Assembly: GCF_026343185.1 (NCBI RefSeq)
Contig: NZ_JAPEMA010000001.1
Location: forward strand, 5,766,001 to 5,830,000
Direction: 5' to 3'
Origin: Streptomyces sp. NBC_00091
Lineage (GTDB): Bacteria > Actinomycetota > Actinomycetes > Streptomycetales > Streptomycetaceae
DNA length: 64,000 nucleotides
The notes under the pieces were generated by a model. That model was not told the origin of the DNA. It ran no database searches and was given only the letters and a program-made list of their open reading frames with translations. Shown piece after piece: positions 1 to 8,027 of this stretch (positions within the stretch are counted from its first letter, which is position 1; each line of letters starts with the position of its first letter). A program made the position numbers and the translations under genes.

Positions 1-1615
1 TGAGGTCGAGCGGATCCATGTGGAGGGCGAGCGCCAGCTCGTCCATCGCCGACTCCACGGCGAAGGCCGGCTGGGTCATCCCGTAACCGCGCAGGGCCCC
101 GCTCGGAACGGTGTTCGTGTAGACGGAGTACGCGTCGTACTTCTTGTTGGGGCAGCGGTAGATCATGACGGCGGCGCCGCCCGCGTACAGGGTCTCGCCG
201 CCGTGGTTGCCGTAGGCGCCGGTGTTGGAGACGTTGCGCACCTGGAAGGCGGTGAGGGTGCCGTCCGCCTTCGCGCCGAGTTTGACCGTCAGCTTCATCG
301 GGTGCCGTGGCGAGGCGGTGGTGAACTCCTCCTCGCGCGTGAACTCGTAACAGACGGGCCGTCCGGTGTCGAGGGCGGCGAGGGCGGCGAGGTCCTCCGA
401 GATGACCTCCTGCTTGCCGCCGAAACCGCCGCCGACGCGCTTGCAGAACACGCGGAGCTGATCCGGGCGCAGCGCGAACAGATAGGCCAGTTTGACCTTG
501 GCGATCGAGGGCGACTGGGAACTGGTGCGGACGTGCAGCCGGCCGTCCTCCATCCAGGCGATGGAGCCGTGGGTCTCGAGGTGCGCGTGCTGCACGCGCG
601 GCGAGAAGTACGTGCCCTCGTGGACCACGTCGGCCGCGGCGAACCCGGCGTCGACGTCGCCGATGTGGGAGTGGATCTCCAGGAGGAGGTTGTGGACGCT
701 GTCGCGGACGAACGGGTCCTCCGAGCCGTGCAGTTGGGGCGCCCCCTCCGCCATGGCCTCCTCGGGGTCGAAGACCGCCGGCAGCACCTCGTACTCCACG
801 GCGACCCTGCGGCAGCCCTCCTCGGCGGCCCCGGCCGTGTCGGCCAGGACCGCGGCGACGCGCTGGCCGGCGAAGCGGACCGTGTCGTCGAGGACGTAGG
901 TGTCGTCCGGATCGACGAGGTGGTCGGTGTGGATCGCGGTGGTGAACCGCCTGCGGGGCACGTCCTGCCAGGTGTAGACGCGGTGCACGCCGGGGACCGC
1001 GAGCGCGGCGCTCTTGTCGATCGAGACGATCCGGGCGTGGGCGTGCGGCGAGTGCAGCACCTTGAGGTGCAGCATGCCCTCCATCCGGGTGTCCATCGTG
1101 AACTCGGCGCGGCCGGTGACCACGTCCTCCGCCGCCGGGGCGCCGACGCTGGTCCCGACGGCCCTTCCCGGCATGGCCGTCTCCACGTGGGCGATGCCCT
1201 TCACGGCGTCCTCGATGGCCCGGTAGCCGGTGCAGCGGCAGAGGTTGCCCTTCAACGCCCGTGGCAGGTCGGCCTTCTGGGCCTCGGTGAAGGTGGCCGA
1301 GGTCATGATCATCCCGGCGGTGCAGAACCCGCACTGGAAGCCGGGGGCGTCACGGAAGCGCCGCTGTACGGGGTGCAGGTCGCCCGGTGATCCGAGGCCC
1401 TCGATCGTGGTCACCTCGTGGCCTTCCGCGCGGAAGGCGGGGGTGATGCAGCTGTGCACGGGGGTGCCGTCCAGCCATACCGTGCAGGCGCCGCAGTCGC
1501 CCGCGTCGCAGCCCTTCTTGACGCCGAAGTGGCCGAGCGCGCGGAGGAAGCTGCGCAGGCACTGTCCGGGCGCCGGTTCCTCCTGGAAGTCCTTGCCGTT
1601 CACGAGGTAGGTCAT
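1..1615 (-). CDS. Fused 2Fe-2S / molybdopterin-binding xanthine dehydrogenase-family subunit (3' end beyond the window)
   Basis: Hydroxylase subunit of the xanthine/aldehyde oxidase family; 538 residues are visible and the C-terminus lies off the left edge. The N-terminus is a plant-type 2Fe-2S domain (Cys36, Cys41, Cys44, Cys56), followed by the second 2Fe-2S helical domain (QCGFCTAGM and CRCTGY). The protein then runs without a break into the molybdopterin-binding part (VGGGFGGKQE, GALRGYGMTQ). In most relatives these are two separate subunits, so this is the fused arrangement. The ATG overlaps the stop of the upstream FAD subunit as ATGA, which fixes the start and implies translational coupling. 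The substrate cannot be read from the visible part; purine or aldehyde oxidation is the family expectation. Confidence 0.9.
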   Translation of the reverse strand, partial: MTYLVNGKDFQEEPAPGQCLRSFLRALGHFGVKKGCDAGDCGACTVWLDGTPVHSCITPAFRAEGHEVTTIEGLGSPGDLHPVQRRFRDAPGFQCGFCTAGMIMTSATFTEAQKADLPRALKGNLCRCTGYRAIEDAVKGIAHVETAMPGRAVGTSVGAPAAEDVVTGRAEFTMDTRMEGMLHLKVLHSPHAHARIVSIDKSAALAVPGVHRVYTWQDVPRRRFTTAIHTDHLVDPDDTYVLDDTVRFAGQRVAAVLADTAGAAEEGCRRVAVEYEVLPAVFDPEEAMAEGAPQLHGSEDPFVRDSVHNLLLEIHSHIGDVDAGFAAADVVHEGTYFSPRVQHAHLETHGSIAWMEDGRLHVRTSSQSPSIAKVKLAYLFALRPDQLRVFCKRVGGGFGGKQEVISEDLAALAALDTGRPVCYEFTREEEFTTASPRHPMKLTVKLGAKADGTLTAFQVRNVSNTGAYGNHGGETLYAGGAAVMIYRCPNKKYDAYSVYTNTVPSGALRGYGMTQPAFAVESAMDELALALHMDPLDL

Positions 1616-2439
1616 GCCGGGCCCCCAGCATTGAGTTCGCGGCGGATCTCTTCGGCGAAGTGACGGGTCAGGTGGCGACGGTGGTCGGGGGTCCCGTTGG
1701 GGTCGGCGAACCAGACGTCGCCGGGGATGACGTCGATGCTCTGCTGCAGGGTGGTGGCGTCGGGCATGGTGTCGAAGGCCAGGCGCACGGGGCGGGTGGT
1801 GCCGGCGGTGATGGTGAGCAGCAGATTGCTCGTCCCGGGTGTGTGCGTACCGATGAGGAACACCGTCGAGCGGCCGAGGTGGGTCAGCGTGAAGCGGCGG
1901 TGCGCGTGCCGTTTCGCGAGGGCGTGCGCCGGAATGTCGATGCGGCGCAGGATCTCCCCGGGGGCGAGGACGTTGCGGTTGTTCCCGGTCACGAAGTCGA
2001 GGGCGTCGACGGTGCGCACGGACCCGTCGGGGGCCCACAGCTCGTAGCGGGCCTCGAGGGCGACCGTCAGGGTGATCATCGGGCCGGCGGGCAGGGACAT
2101 GCAGATGTTGCCGCCGACGGTGGCCGCGTTCCACACCTTGAACGAGGACAGGAAGGCCTCGCAGGCGGCTCGGATGAGGCCGCCCGCGATCCAGTCGGGC
2201 GGTGGGGTGAAGGCGTACAGGTCGCGGATGGTGCAGGTCGCACCGATCTCCAGGCCCGCGTCGCCGGGGACGAGGCGTTCCCAGGGCAGCGCCGTCAGGT
2301 CGATCAGGCGGCGCAGGTGCGGCTGCTCCGCGGAGTACAGCCACGTGCCGCCCGCGAGCCAGGCGTCGCCTTCGCGCCAGTCCGCGCCCGGGTGGCCGGA
2401 CGGCCGGCGGACGACTTCGGTGATGGTGTTGAGATCCAT
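1612..2439 (-). CDS. FAD-binding subunit of xanthine dehydrogenase-family enzyme
   Basis: Medium (CoxM/XdhB-type) flavin subunit, 275 aa, which passes electrons between the iron-sulphur clusters of the large subunit and the acceptor. The first ~170 residues are a molybdopterin-dehydrogenase FAD-binding domain, with the flavin loop TVGGNICMSLPAGPM near residue 110; the rest is the CO-dehydrogenase flavoprotein C-terminal domain. It is the first gene of a two-gene operon and ends inside the start of the fused 2Fe-2S/molybdopterin subunit (ATGA). Length is normal for the family. No dedicated maturation gene (XdhC-like) is in view; it may lie beyond the left edge. Confidence 0.9.
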   Translation of the reverse strand: MDLNTITEVVRRPSGHPGADWREGDAWLAGGTWLYSAEQPHLRRLIDLTALPWERLVPGDAGLEIGATCTIRDLYAFTPPPDWIAGGLIRAACEAFLSSFKVWNAATVGGNICMSLPAGPMITLTVALEARYELWAPDGSVRTVDALDFVTGNNRNVLAPGEILRRIDIPAHALAKRHAHRRFTLTHLGRSTVFLIGTHTPGTSNLLLTITAGTTRPVRLAFDTMPDATTLQQSIDVIPGDVWFADPNGTPDHRRHLTRHFAEEIRRELNAGGPA

Positions 2440-2542
2440 GGGGATCGGTCTCCCTCACCCCTTTTTCAGGATAGGGCGCGGGGGGTGGCCCTGCCATGTC
2501 GGGCCGTGCCGCCGGTCGCGGACTCACCGGCCGGAACCCCGT

Positions 2543-2612
2543 TGACCGGAGCTCCCCTGATCGGAACTCCTCGATCGGAATTTTCGTGATCGGAATTTCT
2601 TGATCGACAACG
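2543..2612. repeat. Five-unit degenerate ~14-15 bp array, core TGATCGGAA
   Basis: Five consecutive units share TGAYCGGAR at a spacing of 14-15 bp (starts near 2543, 2558, 2572, 2587 and 2601), the fifth being degraded. The array lies between the divergent molybdo-hydroxylase operon and the SDR gene, about 50 bp before the SDR start. The period is close to one and a half helix turns. It could be an iterated operator for an oligomerising regulator or a simple slippage-born repeat; the sequence alone does not decide. Confidence 0.55.
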
Positions 2613-2654
2613 GGGTTCGCGTGTACAGACCACATATCAGGAGGCCTGACAGAC

Positions 2655-3407
2655 ATGGCACTTGAACACCACCGCGTAGTCATCACCGCCGCGGGGCGGG
2701 ACTTCGGGCGGACCCTGGCCCTGAGTTTCGCCGCACGGGGCGCGGAGGTCCACCTCTCCGCCCGCACCCTCGAGGCCGCCGAGCGCGTCCGCGGGGAGAT
2801 CCTCGCGCAGGGCCACGAGCCCGCCCGCGTGCACGCCTACGCCTGCGACCTCACGGACCCGGCGTCCGTACGGGAGTTCGCCGCGGCGGTGGCCGCCCGT
2901 ACCGGCCACATCGACGTCCTGGTCAACAACGCCTCCCGCTATCAGCACGGGACGGACCTGCTGTCCGCCTCCGACGAGGACGTCGTCGACACCCTCGCCT
3001 CCGGGGCCACCGGCACCGTCCTGGTGACCAAGGCCTTCCTCCCCCTGCTCCGGAAGTCCGAGAAGCCGGACATCGTGACCATGGTCTCCGGCTGCGGCGA
3101 GGCCGGGAACCACCGCTCCGACGCGCACGACTCCTTCTATGCGGCCAAGAGCGCCCAGGCCGGATTCACCGAGAGCCTCTCGCGCCGGCTGCGCGGCGAC
3201 GGCGTCCGCGTGATCTCCCTCTACCCGCCGGACTTCGACAACCACGACCCGCTCTCGCCGGCCTGGGAGGAGGCCCCGCGCACCGCGAAGGACCCGCTCA
3301 CCGCGCAGTCCCTGGTGGACTGCGTCTTCTTCGCCATAGGCCAGCCCCGCGACTGCTTCATCAAGTCCTTCTACTTCGAGCAGCTCGGCGCGGACGCGCC
3401 GCACTGA
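2655..3407 (+). CDS. Short-chain dehydrogenase/reductase
   Basis: NAD(P)-dependent Rossmann-fold oxidoreductase, 250 aa, the usual length of a classical SDR. The catalytic YxxxK is present (YAAKS, near residue 160) and the structural NNA motif appears as LVNNAS. The N-terminal glycine motif is unusual: AAGRDFGRTLA instead of TGxxxGxG, so the first glycine is changed although the third is kept; cofactor affinity may be altered. A strong AGGAGG ribosome-binding site lies 10 bases before the ATG. It stands alone, divergent from the molybdo-hydroxylase operon and downstream of the TGATCGGAA array. Substrate unknown. Confidence 0.88.
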   Translation: MALEHHRVVITAAGRDFGRTLALSFAARGAEVHLSARTLEAAERVRGEILAQGHEPARVHAYACDLTDPASVREFAAAVAARTGHIDVLVNNASRYQHGTDLLSASDEDVVDTLASGATGTVLVTKAFLPLLRKSEKPDIVTMVSGCGEAGNHRSDAHDSFYAAKSAQAGFTESLSRRLRGDGVRVISLYPPDFDNHDPLSPAWEEAPRTAKDPLTAQSLVDCVFFAIGQPRDCFIKSFYFEQLGADAPH

Positions 3408-3456
3408 CCCGACCCCCCGCCCGGGCCCCGCACGGCCGTCGTGTGGAATATGTGCC

Positions 3457-4008
3457 ATGGGGAGCCCTGAACACCAGATACGCCGCGCTCCGGCGGCCGG
3501 CCCGGCCCTGACGGCCCTGACGGCCCTGACGGCCCGGCCGCCGGAGCAGGCCGTCGCGACCGACCGCTGGCGCTACGCCCGCCACCTCGACCGGCTCGCC
3601 GCCGCCGGGGCGGCCGGCGCGGCGGCGGAGGCCGGGGCGGTGGCCGAGGTCCTGCGCGACGCGGACCCGGTGATGGCACAGAGCGCGGTCGTCACCCACC
3701 TGGACCGCCGGGCCCTGCGGCTGGCGCCCGGCGCCGGGTTCCACGACTGGGCCCGCGCCCTGCGCCGCGTACTCGACGGCCACGCCTTCCCGGCCCGCCG
3801 GCTGCGCGAATGGACCCTACTGAAGGCCATCGGGGCGGGCGGGGAGTGGTCGCCCGAGGAGCTGGCCGCCGCCTCCGACTGGTGCCAGCGCACCGCCTCC
3901 CAGTCCCGGGCCGGCGACGAGGCGCTGGCCCTGCTGGCCGCCTCCGGCCGCACCCGGCGCGTCCGCAACGCCGCGGCCAGACGGCTCCACCGGCGCGCCA
4001 CCTCCTGA
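3457..4008 (+). CDS. Hypothetical helical protein
   Basis: 183 aa, rich in Ala, Arg and Leu, predicted almost wholly helical, with no signal peptide or membrane segment. I do not recognise a family with confidence; sequence such as VRNAAARRLHRRA near the C-terminus and repeated ~30-residue helical pairs suggest a HEAT-like or bacterial-adaptor fold, but this is only an impression. Near residues 14-23 the DNA contains a nine-base unit (ccctgacgg) repeated about three times, giving a TALTALTA peptide, probably a slippage expansion. No clear Shine-Dalgarno precedes the ATG, so it may be leaderless. It converges on the helicase gene across a hairpin. Confidence 0.6.
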   Translation: MGSPEHQIRRAPAAGPALTALTALTARPPEQAVATDRWRYARHLDRLAAAGAAGAAAEAGAVAEVLRDADPVMAQSAVVTHLDRRALRLAPGAGFHDWARALRRVLDGHAFPARRLREWTLLKAIGAGGEWSPEELAAASDWCQRTASQSRAGDEALALLAASGRTRRVRNAAARRLHRRATS

Positions 4009-4020
4009 ACCGGAACGCCC

Positions 4021-4055
4021 ACGGGTTGTCCGGCGGGTCCCGGCGGACACCCCGT
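4021..4055. terminator. Convergent hairpin terminator
   Basis: Arms of 12 bases (4021-4032 and 4044-4055) pair with one mismatch around an 11-base loop. It lies exactly between the hypothetical gene and the end of the DEAD-box helicase, so it can serve both. There is no U-tract, which is normal in Streptomyces. Confidence 0.6.
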
Positions 4056-4060
4056 GAGCG

Positions 4061-5560
4061 TCAGAGGCCCTTGCGGACCCGGGCCGCGCGGCGGGCCTCG
4101 GCGGCCTGCCGGGCCTCGATGGTCTTACGGGACTCCTTGCCCTTGCCGGGCCGGCCCGGGCGCGTACCGATGCCGCGGAAGCCGAGGTCCGTACCGCTCG
4201 GGCGGCCCTTGGCGTCGGTCGGCGCGGCTCCGGCCAGCGGGACGCCGGAGGGGGCCTTGGCCCCGGTGATCCGGCTCAGCGCCGCCTCGCCGGAGCGCAC
4301 CTGGGTGATGGTGGGGCGGATCTTCGCGTCGGCCATCAGGCGGACCATGTCGCGCCGCTGGTTGGGGGTGACCAGGGTGACCACCTTGCCGGACTCGCCC
4401 GCCCGGGCGGTGCGGCCGCCGCGGTGCAGGTAGTCCTTGCTGTCGGCCGGCGGGTCCACGTTGACCACGAGGTCGAGGTCGTCGATGTGGATGCCGCGGG
4501 CGGCGACGTTCGTCGCGACCAGGACCTTGACCAGCCCGTCCTTGAACTGCCCCAGGGTGCGGGTGCGCTGCGGCTGGGACTTGCCGCTGTGCAGCCCCTC
4601 CGCCCGTACGCCCATGGCCCGCAGGTGCTTCACGAACTGGTCGACCCCGTGCTTGGTGTCCAGGAACATGATCACCCGGCCCTCGCGGGCCGCGATCTCG
4701 GTGGCCGCCGAGACCTTGTCCGCCGCGTGGATGTGCAGCACGTGGTGGTCCATCGTGCCGACGGAGGCCGACTGCGGGTCCACGGAGTGCGAGACCGGGT
4801 CCTTCAGGTAGCGGCGCACGAGCTGGTCGACGTTGCGGTCCAGGGTGGCCGAGAACAGCATCCGCTGCCCGGCGTGGTGCACCTGGTCCAGGATCTCGGT
4901 GACCTGCGGCATGAAGCCCAGGTCGCACATCTGGTCGGCCTCGTCCAGGACGGTGATCTTCACCCGCTCCAGGTGCACGTCACGCCGTCCGACCAGGTCG
5001 CTGAGGCGTCCGGGCGTGGCGACCACGACCTCCGCGCCGGTGCGCAGCGCGCTCGTCTGGCGGCCGATGGACAGCCCGCCGACGACCGTGGCCATGCGCA
5101 GCTTCAGGGCCTGCGCGTACGGGGCCAGCGCCTCGGTCACCTGCTGCGCCAGCTCGCGGGTCGGTACGAGGATCAGCGCCAGCGGCCGCTTCGGGTCGGC
5201 CTGCTGCCCGGCCGTGCGGGCCAGCAGGGCCAGGCCGAAGGCGAGGGTCTTGCCGGAGCCGGTGCGGCCGCGGCCGAGGATGTCGCGGCCCGCGAGGGAG
5301 TTGGGCAGGGTGGCCGCCTGGATCGGGAAGGGCTCCCGGACCTCCTGGGCGGCCATGGTCTCCACCAGCTCAGGGGGCAGCCCGAGTTCGTCGAACGAGG
5401 CCACCGGGGGCAGCGCCGGGGTGGTGGACCGGGGCATGGCGAACTCGCCCTGCGGCCCGAGGGTCCGGGGGGCCTTGCCGGCACCCTTGGCTCCCGGCTT
5501 GGAGCCTGCCTTCGCTCCGGCCTTGATGCCGAAACGCCCGTGAGCTGACGGGTTCTTCAT
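4061..5560 (-). CDS. DEAD-box ATP-dependent RNA helicase
   Basis: RNA helicase of superfamily 2, 499 aa, expected to unwind structured RNA in ribosome assembly, mRNA decay or cold adaptation. Visible motifs in order: Q motif (FDELGLPPELVE...PIQ), Walker A (GRTGSGKT), Ia (PTRELAQQ), Ib (TPGR), DEAD (LDEADQM), SAT, the second RecA lobe with ATNVAARGIH, and HRGGRTARAG. The N-terminus is a ~40-residue Lys/Gly/Ala-rich basic tail and the C-terminus is also Arg/Lys-rich; both are likely RNA-binding extensions. A longer in-frame start exists at 5722, but GGAAGG lies 8 bases before the ATG at 5560 and the longer version would translate a hairpin, so 5560 is preferred. Confidence 0.93.
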   Translation of the reverse strand: MKNPSAHGRFGIKAGAKAGSKPGAKGAGKAPRTLGPQGEFAMPRSTTPALPPVASFDELGLPPELVETMAAQEVREPFPIQAATLPNSLAGRDILGRGRTGSGKTLAFGLALLARTAGQQADPKRPLALILVPTRELAQQVTEALAPYAQALKLRMATVVGGLSIGRQTSALRTGAEVVVATPGRLSDLVGRRDVHLERVKITVLDEADQMCDLGFMPQVTEILDQVHHAGQRMLFSATLDRNVDQLVRRYLKDPVSHSVDPQSASVGTMDHHVLHIHAADKVSAATEIAAREGRVIMFLDTKHGVDQFVKHLRAMGVRAEGLHSGKSQPQRTRTLGQFKDGLVKVLVATNVAARGIHIDDLDLVVNVDPPADSKDYLHRGGRTARAGESGKVVTLVTPNQRRDMVRLMADAKIRPTITQVRSGEAALSRITGAKAPSGVPLAGAAPTDAKGRPSGTDLGFRGIGTRPGRPGKGKESRKTIEARQAAEARRAARVRKGL

Positions 5561-5626
5561 GCAGAACCTTCCGTGTGGAGAGGTGGGACGCGGGAGTGGG
5601 ACGCGGGAGTGCGCGGCGGGAACGGC

Positions 5627-5670
5627 GACGAGCCGGGGTCCGTACCCCTCGGTACGGTCCCCGGCTCGTC
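5627..5670. terminator. Long hairpin between marR and helicase (terminator or 5' UTR element)
   Basis: Two 20-base arms (5627-5646 and 5651-5670) pair with a single internal mismatch around a 4-base loop, one of the strongest hairpins in the window. It follows the MarR gene by about 65 bases and precedes the helicase start by about 67 bases, both genes being on the minus strand. It therefore either ends marR transcription or sits in the helicase leader. A direct repeat (gggacgcgggagt, two copies) lies between it and the helicase start. Confidence 0.65.
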
Positions 5671-5734
5671 GTACGCGTCCGCACCGGGCGGCGGCGCCCC
5701 GCGCCTCAAGTTTCCCGGCCATTTTACCAGTCGG

Positions 5735-6232
5735 TCACCGGCCCGGCCTGGGGTCGAGTTCCCCGGACCGCACCTGGGCGAGGTGAGCCCGCATCTCCAC
5801 CGTCGCCCGGCCGAACCAGTCGGCGATGACGGCGATCTCGTCGGGGGTGTACTCGGCGAACACGGTCCCGAGCCGGTCGTAGAAGGGCTGGTAGGTGGCG
5901 ATGACCCGGGCGGCGGACTCCGGGTCGGCCACCACGCGCACCCGCCGCCGGTCGGCGGGATCGGGCCGGCGGCTGGCGTACCCGGCCCGCTCCAGCCGGT
6001 TGAGCACCCCGGTCACCGCACCGGTGGTGAGGTTGGTCAGCCCGGCGAGATCACCGGCGGACAGCGGGTTGTCGCAGGCCGACAGGATGTGGGCGAGGCA
6101 GGTCAGGTCGGTGACGTTGATCCCGAGGAGCTGCGCCACCTCCTGCTGGCCGATGAGGCCGAGCGCGACGTACTGGTCCATGCGCGCGATCGCCTCCCCG
6201 GCCGTGGCCGCGGGACGGGGCTTGCCGTGCAC
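5735..6232 (-). CDS. MarR-family transcriptional regulator
   Basis: 165-aa winged-helix repressor. The recognition helix region reads LTNLTTGAVTGVLNRLERAGY and is followed by the wing RRPDPADRRRVRV, the DxRxxxv signature of MarR proteins. An upstream ATG at 6250 is possible, but it sits inside an operator-like palindrome and has no ribosome-binding site, whereas AAGGAG lies 7 bases before GTG 6232; the GTG is therefore chosen. The CTAAG/CTTAG repeats just upstream suggest autoregulation, and the divergent small membrane protein at 6323 could share that control. Ligand unknown. Confidence 0.87.
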   Translation of the reverse strand: MHGKPRPAATAGEAIARMDQYVALGLIGQQEVAQLLGINVTDLTCLAHILSACDNPLSAGDLAGLTNLTTGAVTGVLNRLERAGYASRRPDPADRRRVRVVADPESAARVIATYQPFYDRLGTVFAEYTPDEIAVIADWFGRATVEMRAHLAQVRSGELDPRPGR

Positions 6233-6242
6233 CGAAATTCTC

Positions 6243-6263
6243 CTTAGCATCTAAGCTACTTAG
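6243..6263. promoter_or_regulatory. Candidate MarR operator (CTTAG/CTAAG repeats)
   Basis: CTTAG (6243-6247), CTAAG (6251-6255) and CTTAG (6259-6263) follow each other with 3-base spacers, forming two overlapping palindromes. The block lies just upstream of the GTG start of marR and about 60 bases from the divergent membrane protein, the usual position of a MarR autoregulatory site. Confidence 0.55.
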
Positions 6264-6322
6264 CTCGTGAGATAAAAGATCCTTCTCCGAGCGTACTGCT
6301 GCCTGCCCTGACAGGGGGAATC

Positions 6323-6691
6323 ATGAGCGCGCACGGCGACGTCGACCTCGGCCACACGGTGGCCGGCTGGACCGGGACCGTCCTGGCCCTGCTGGGCTGC
6401 ACCGGAGCGGGTGTCGCCCTGTGCGCGGCCTGGACCCCGGGCATCTGGCTCGGCCTCGGCCTGGTCGTGCTGGCCGGGCTGGTCACCTGGCTGCTCCACC
6501 TCGCCGGGTGGGGCAAGCCCAGCGGACCGCGCCCGGCCGCCGCATGGGACTGGCGCACCCGGGACACCGCCGCCCGGACGGGGCACGAGAACTGCCTCGG
6601 CTGCCGGGTCAGCGGGCCGCGGCGAGCTGCCGTAGCAGCCCTCGCTCCTCGATCCGCCGCGTCGTTGCCCGCTGGGGATAGCAGCGCATGA
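6323..6691 (+). CDS. HGxxPAAW-like small membrane protein
   Basis: 122 aa. The start AHGDVDLGHTVAGWTG matches the HGxx...AAW signature of small Streptomyces membrane proteins, with AGW in place of AAW. Two hydrophobic segments follow (approximately residues 17-35 and 40-60), then a polar tail. The last 83 bases overlap the convergent ethylene-forming-enzyme gene on the other strand, and the tail may be read-through rather than conserved sequence. The usual chromosomal copy of this family lies in the trp region; this one stands alone next to marR. Function unknown. Confidence 0.72.
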   Translation: MSAHGDVDLGHTVAGWTGTVLALLGCTGAGVALCAAWTPGIWLGLGLVVLAGLVTWLLHLAGWGKPSGPRPAAAWDWRTRDTAARTGHENCLGCRVSGPRRAAVAALAPRSAASLPAGDSSA

Positions 6692-7640
6692 ACATCCGGG
6701 TGAAGTGCTCCCCGTAGTGGATGACGGTGTCCTCGTCGCTCCCGGCCGGGCTCGCGGGTGACAGCGGGCGCATCCGGGCGTCGAAGCGCGGCTCGTGGAA
6801 GTAGGCCAGCGCGTAGCGCTCCCGGTCGGCGAGCCGGACCCGGTGCGGGGTGGACAGCAGGGCGCCGCCCGTCAGGAACTGCAGGATGTCCCCCGGGAAC
6901 ACCGTCAGCACCCCGGGCACGGGGGTCACGTACCGCCAGCCGGGCGCGTCCTCGGCGAAGCCGGCGGTGCTCTCCCCGGGCAGCCAGTTGCGCGGCCGCC
7001 GCTCGCCGGGGACCGGGGGGCGCACGTACAGCCCGCCGACCTCGTCCTGCGCGGCGATCACGAGCAGCCCGTAGTCGGTGTGCGCGCCGATCCCGCGCTC
7101 GGTGGTCCTGGAGGCGGCCGGGAAGCGCAGCACCCGCATGTGGTGCCAGCCGCCCCGGGTCAGGGAGGCGAGCCGGCCGACGCCGGAGGTTTCCAGGCCC
7201 AGCCCGAGCGCCACCAGGGGCAGCAGCCGGTCGCCGAGGCCGCCCACCCCGGCCAGGTGGGCCTCCATGGCGGCGCGGTAGTCCGCGTCGGGCCAGGGCA
7301 CCGGGCCGTGGCAGGGGCGGTCGTCCCCGGCGGGCAGGTCGGGGGTGAGGGTGAAGATCTCCGACGCGTCGCGCTCGCCCGCGGTGACCTCCTCGCCGGA
7401 GGCGACGTACCCGCTGTAGGAGTGGTCGTTGACGCACGCCGCCTTGGCCCGCGCGGGCAGGGCGAAGAACCGCCGGCTCGCCGCCAGCGCGGCCCGGGTC
7501 CTGGCCTCCTGCTCCGCGTCGGCCTCGATCTGGAAGATGCCGTCCCGCTGCCAGGCCTCGACCATGGCCCGGCCGAGTGCCACGTCCTGCGCCGTTCCCG
7601 TCACCCGGTGCGGTGCGCGGAATGTTGCGAAGCCGCTCAT
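6609..7640 (-). CDS. efe: 2-oxoglutarate-dependent ethylene/succinate-forming enzyme homologue
   Basis: 343-aa non-haem Fe(II) oxygenase. It resembles Pseudomonas ethylene-forming enzyme (EFE), which converts 2-oxoglutarate to ethylene and CO2 and also makes succinate and pyrroline-5-carboxylate from arginine. The resemblance runs nearly end to end: TFxxPxxVTG start, [13 protein letters not shown] (Glu84), [11 protein letters not shown] (Arg169), [17 protein letters not shown] (His187, Asp189), [21 protein letters not shown] (His266), [12 protein letters not shown] (Arg275, Phe281) and [16 protein letters not shown]. The metal triad and the 2-oxoglutarate arginine are intact. This is much closer than generic isopenicillin-N-synthase relatives. 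GAAGGGG precedes the ATG, so longer starts are rejected. It is a single-gene unit, divergent from a cold-shock gene. Ethylene formation is inferred, not shown. Confidence 0.88.
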   Translation of the reverse strand: MSGFATFRAPHRVTGTAQDVALGRAMVEAWQRDGIFQIEADAEQEARTRAALAASRRFFALPARAKAACVNDHSYSGYVASGEEVTAGERDASEIFTLTPDLPAGDDRPCHGPVPWPDADYRAAMEAHLAGVGGLGDRLLPLVALGLGLETSGVGRLASLTRGGWHHMRVLRFPAASRTTERGIGAHTDYGLLVIAAQDEVGGLYVRPPVPGERRPRNWLPGESTAGFAEDAPGWRYVTPVPGVLTVFPGDILQFLTGGALLSTPHRVRLADRERYALAYFHEPRFDARMRPLSPASPAGSDEDTVIHYGEHFTRMFMRCYPQRATTRRIEERGLLRQLAAAR

Positions 7641-7820
7641 GTCCGTCCCCTTCTCGCCTCGGTGCCTGGAGTGTGGTGCCTCCCTATGGCACGGACGGGG
7701 CGGCCGGAAGTTCAATCCACCCCGGTTGGCCGCGCCCGGCGTGTGGCGCACGGGACGGGTGGGCAGTATCGAGACGGCCGCACGTGCGGCCCGAGTGGAA
7801 CGTTGAGAAGGATCAGCCAG

Positions 7821-8027
7821 ATGGCAACAGGCACCGTGAAGTGGTTCAACTCGGAGAAGGGGTTCGGGTTCATCCAGCAGGACGGCGGCGGCCCCGACGT
7901 GTTCGTGCACTACTCCGCCATCCAGACGGCCGGCTTCAAGGAGCTGGCGGAGGGCGCGGCGGTCGAGTTCGACGTCGTCCAGGGGCCCAAGGGGCCCCAG
8001 GCGGAGCAGGTGGTCGTGATCCGCTAG
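7821..8027 (+). CDS. Cold-shock domain protein (CspA family)
   Basis: 68-aa single OB-fold RNA/ssDNA chaperone. Both RNA-binding motifs are present: KGFGFI (RNP1) and VFVHYSAI (RNP2), after the standard [10 protein letters not shown] start. AGAAGGA lies about 10 bases before the ATG. The stop codon TAG falls inside the left terminal repeat of a 165-bp hairpin element, so the messenger would carry that hairpin as its 3' end. One of several paralogues expected in Streptomyces. Confidence 0.95.
   Translation: MATGTVKWFNSEKGFGFIQQDGGGPDVFVHYSAIQTAGFKELAEGAAVEFDVVQGPKGPQAEQVVVIR

Noticed and set aside
20..1390. 456-codon open frame on the + strand
   Set aside because: It is antisense to the fused 2Fe-2S/molybdopterin subunit, has no domain resemblance and shows the Val/Gly/Arg-rich composition of a shadow frame.
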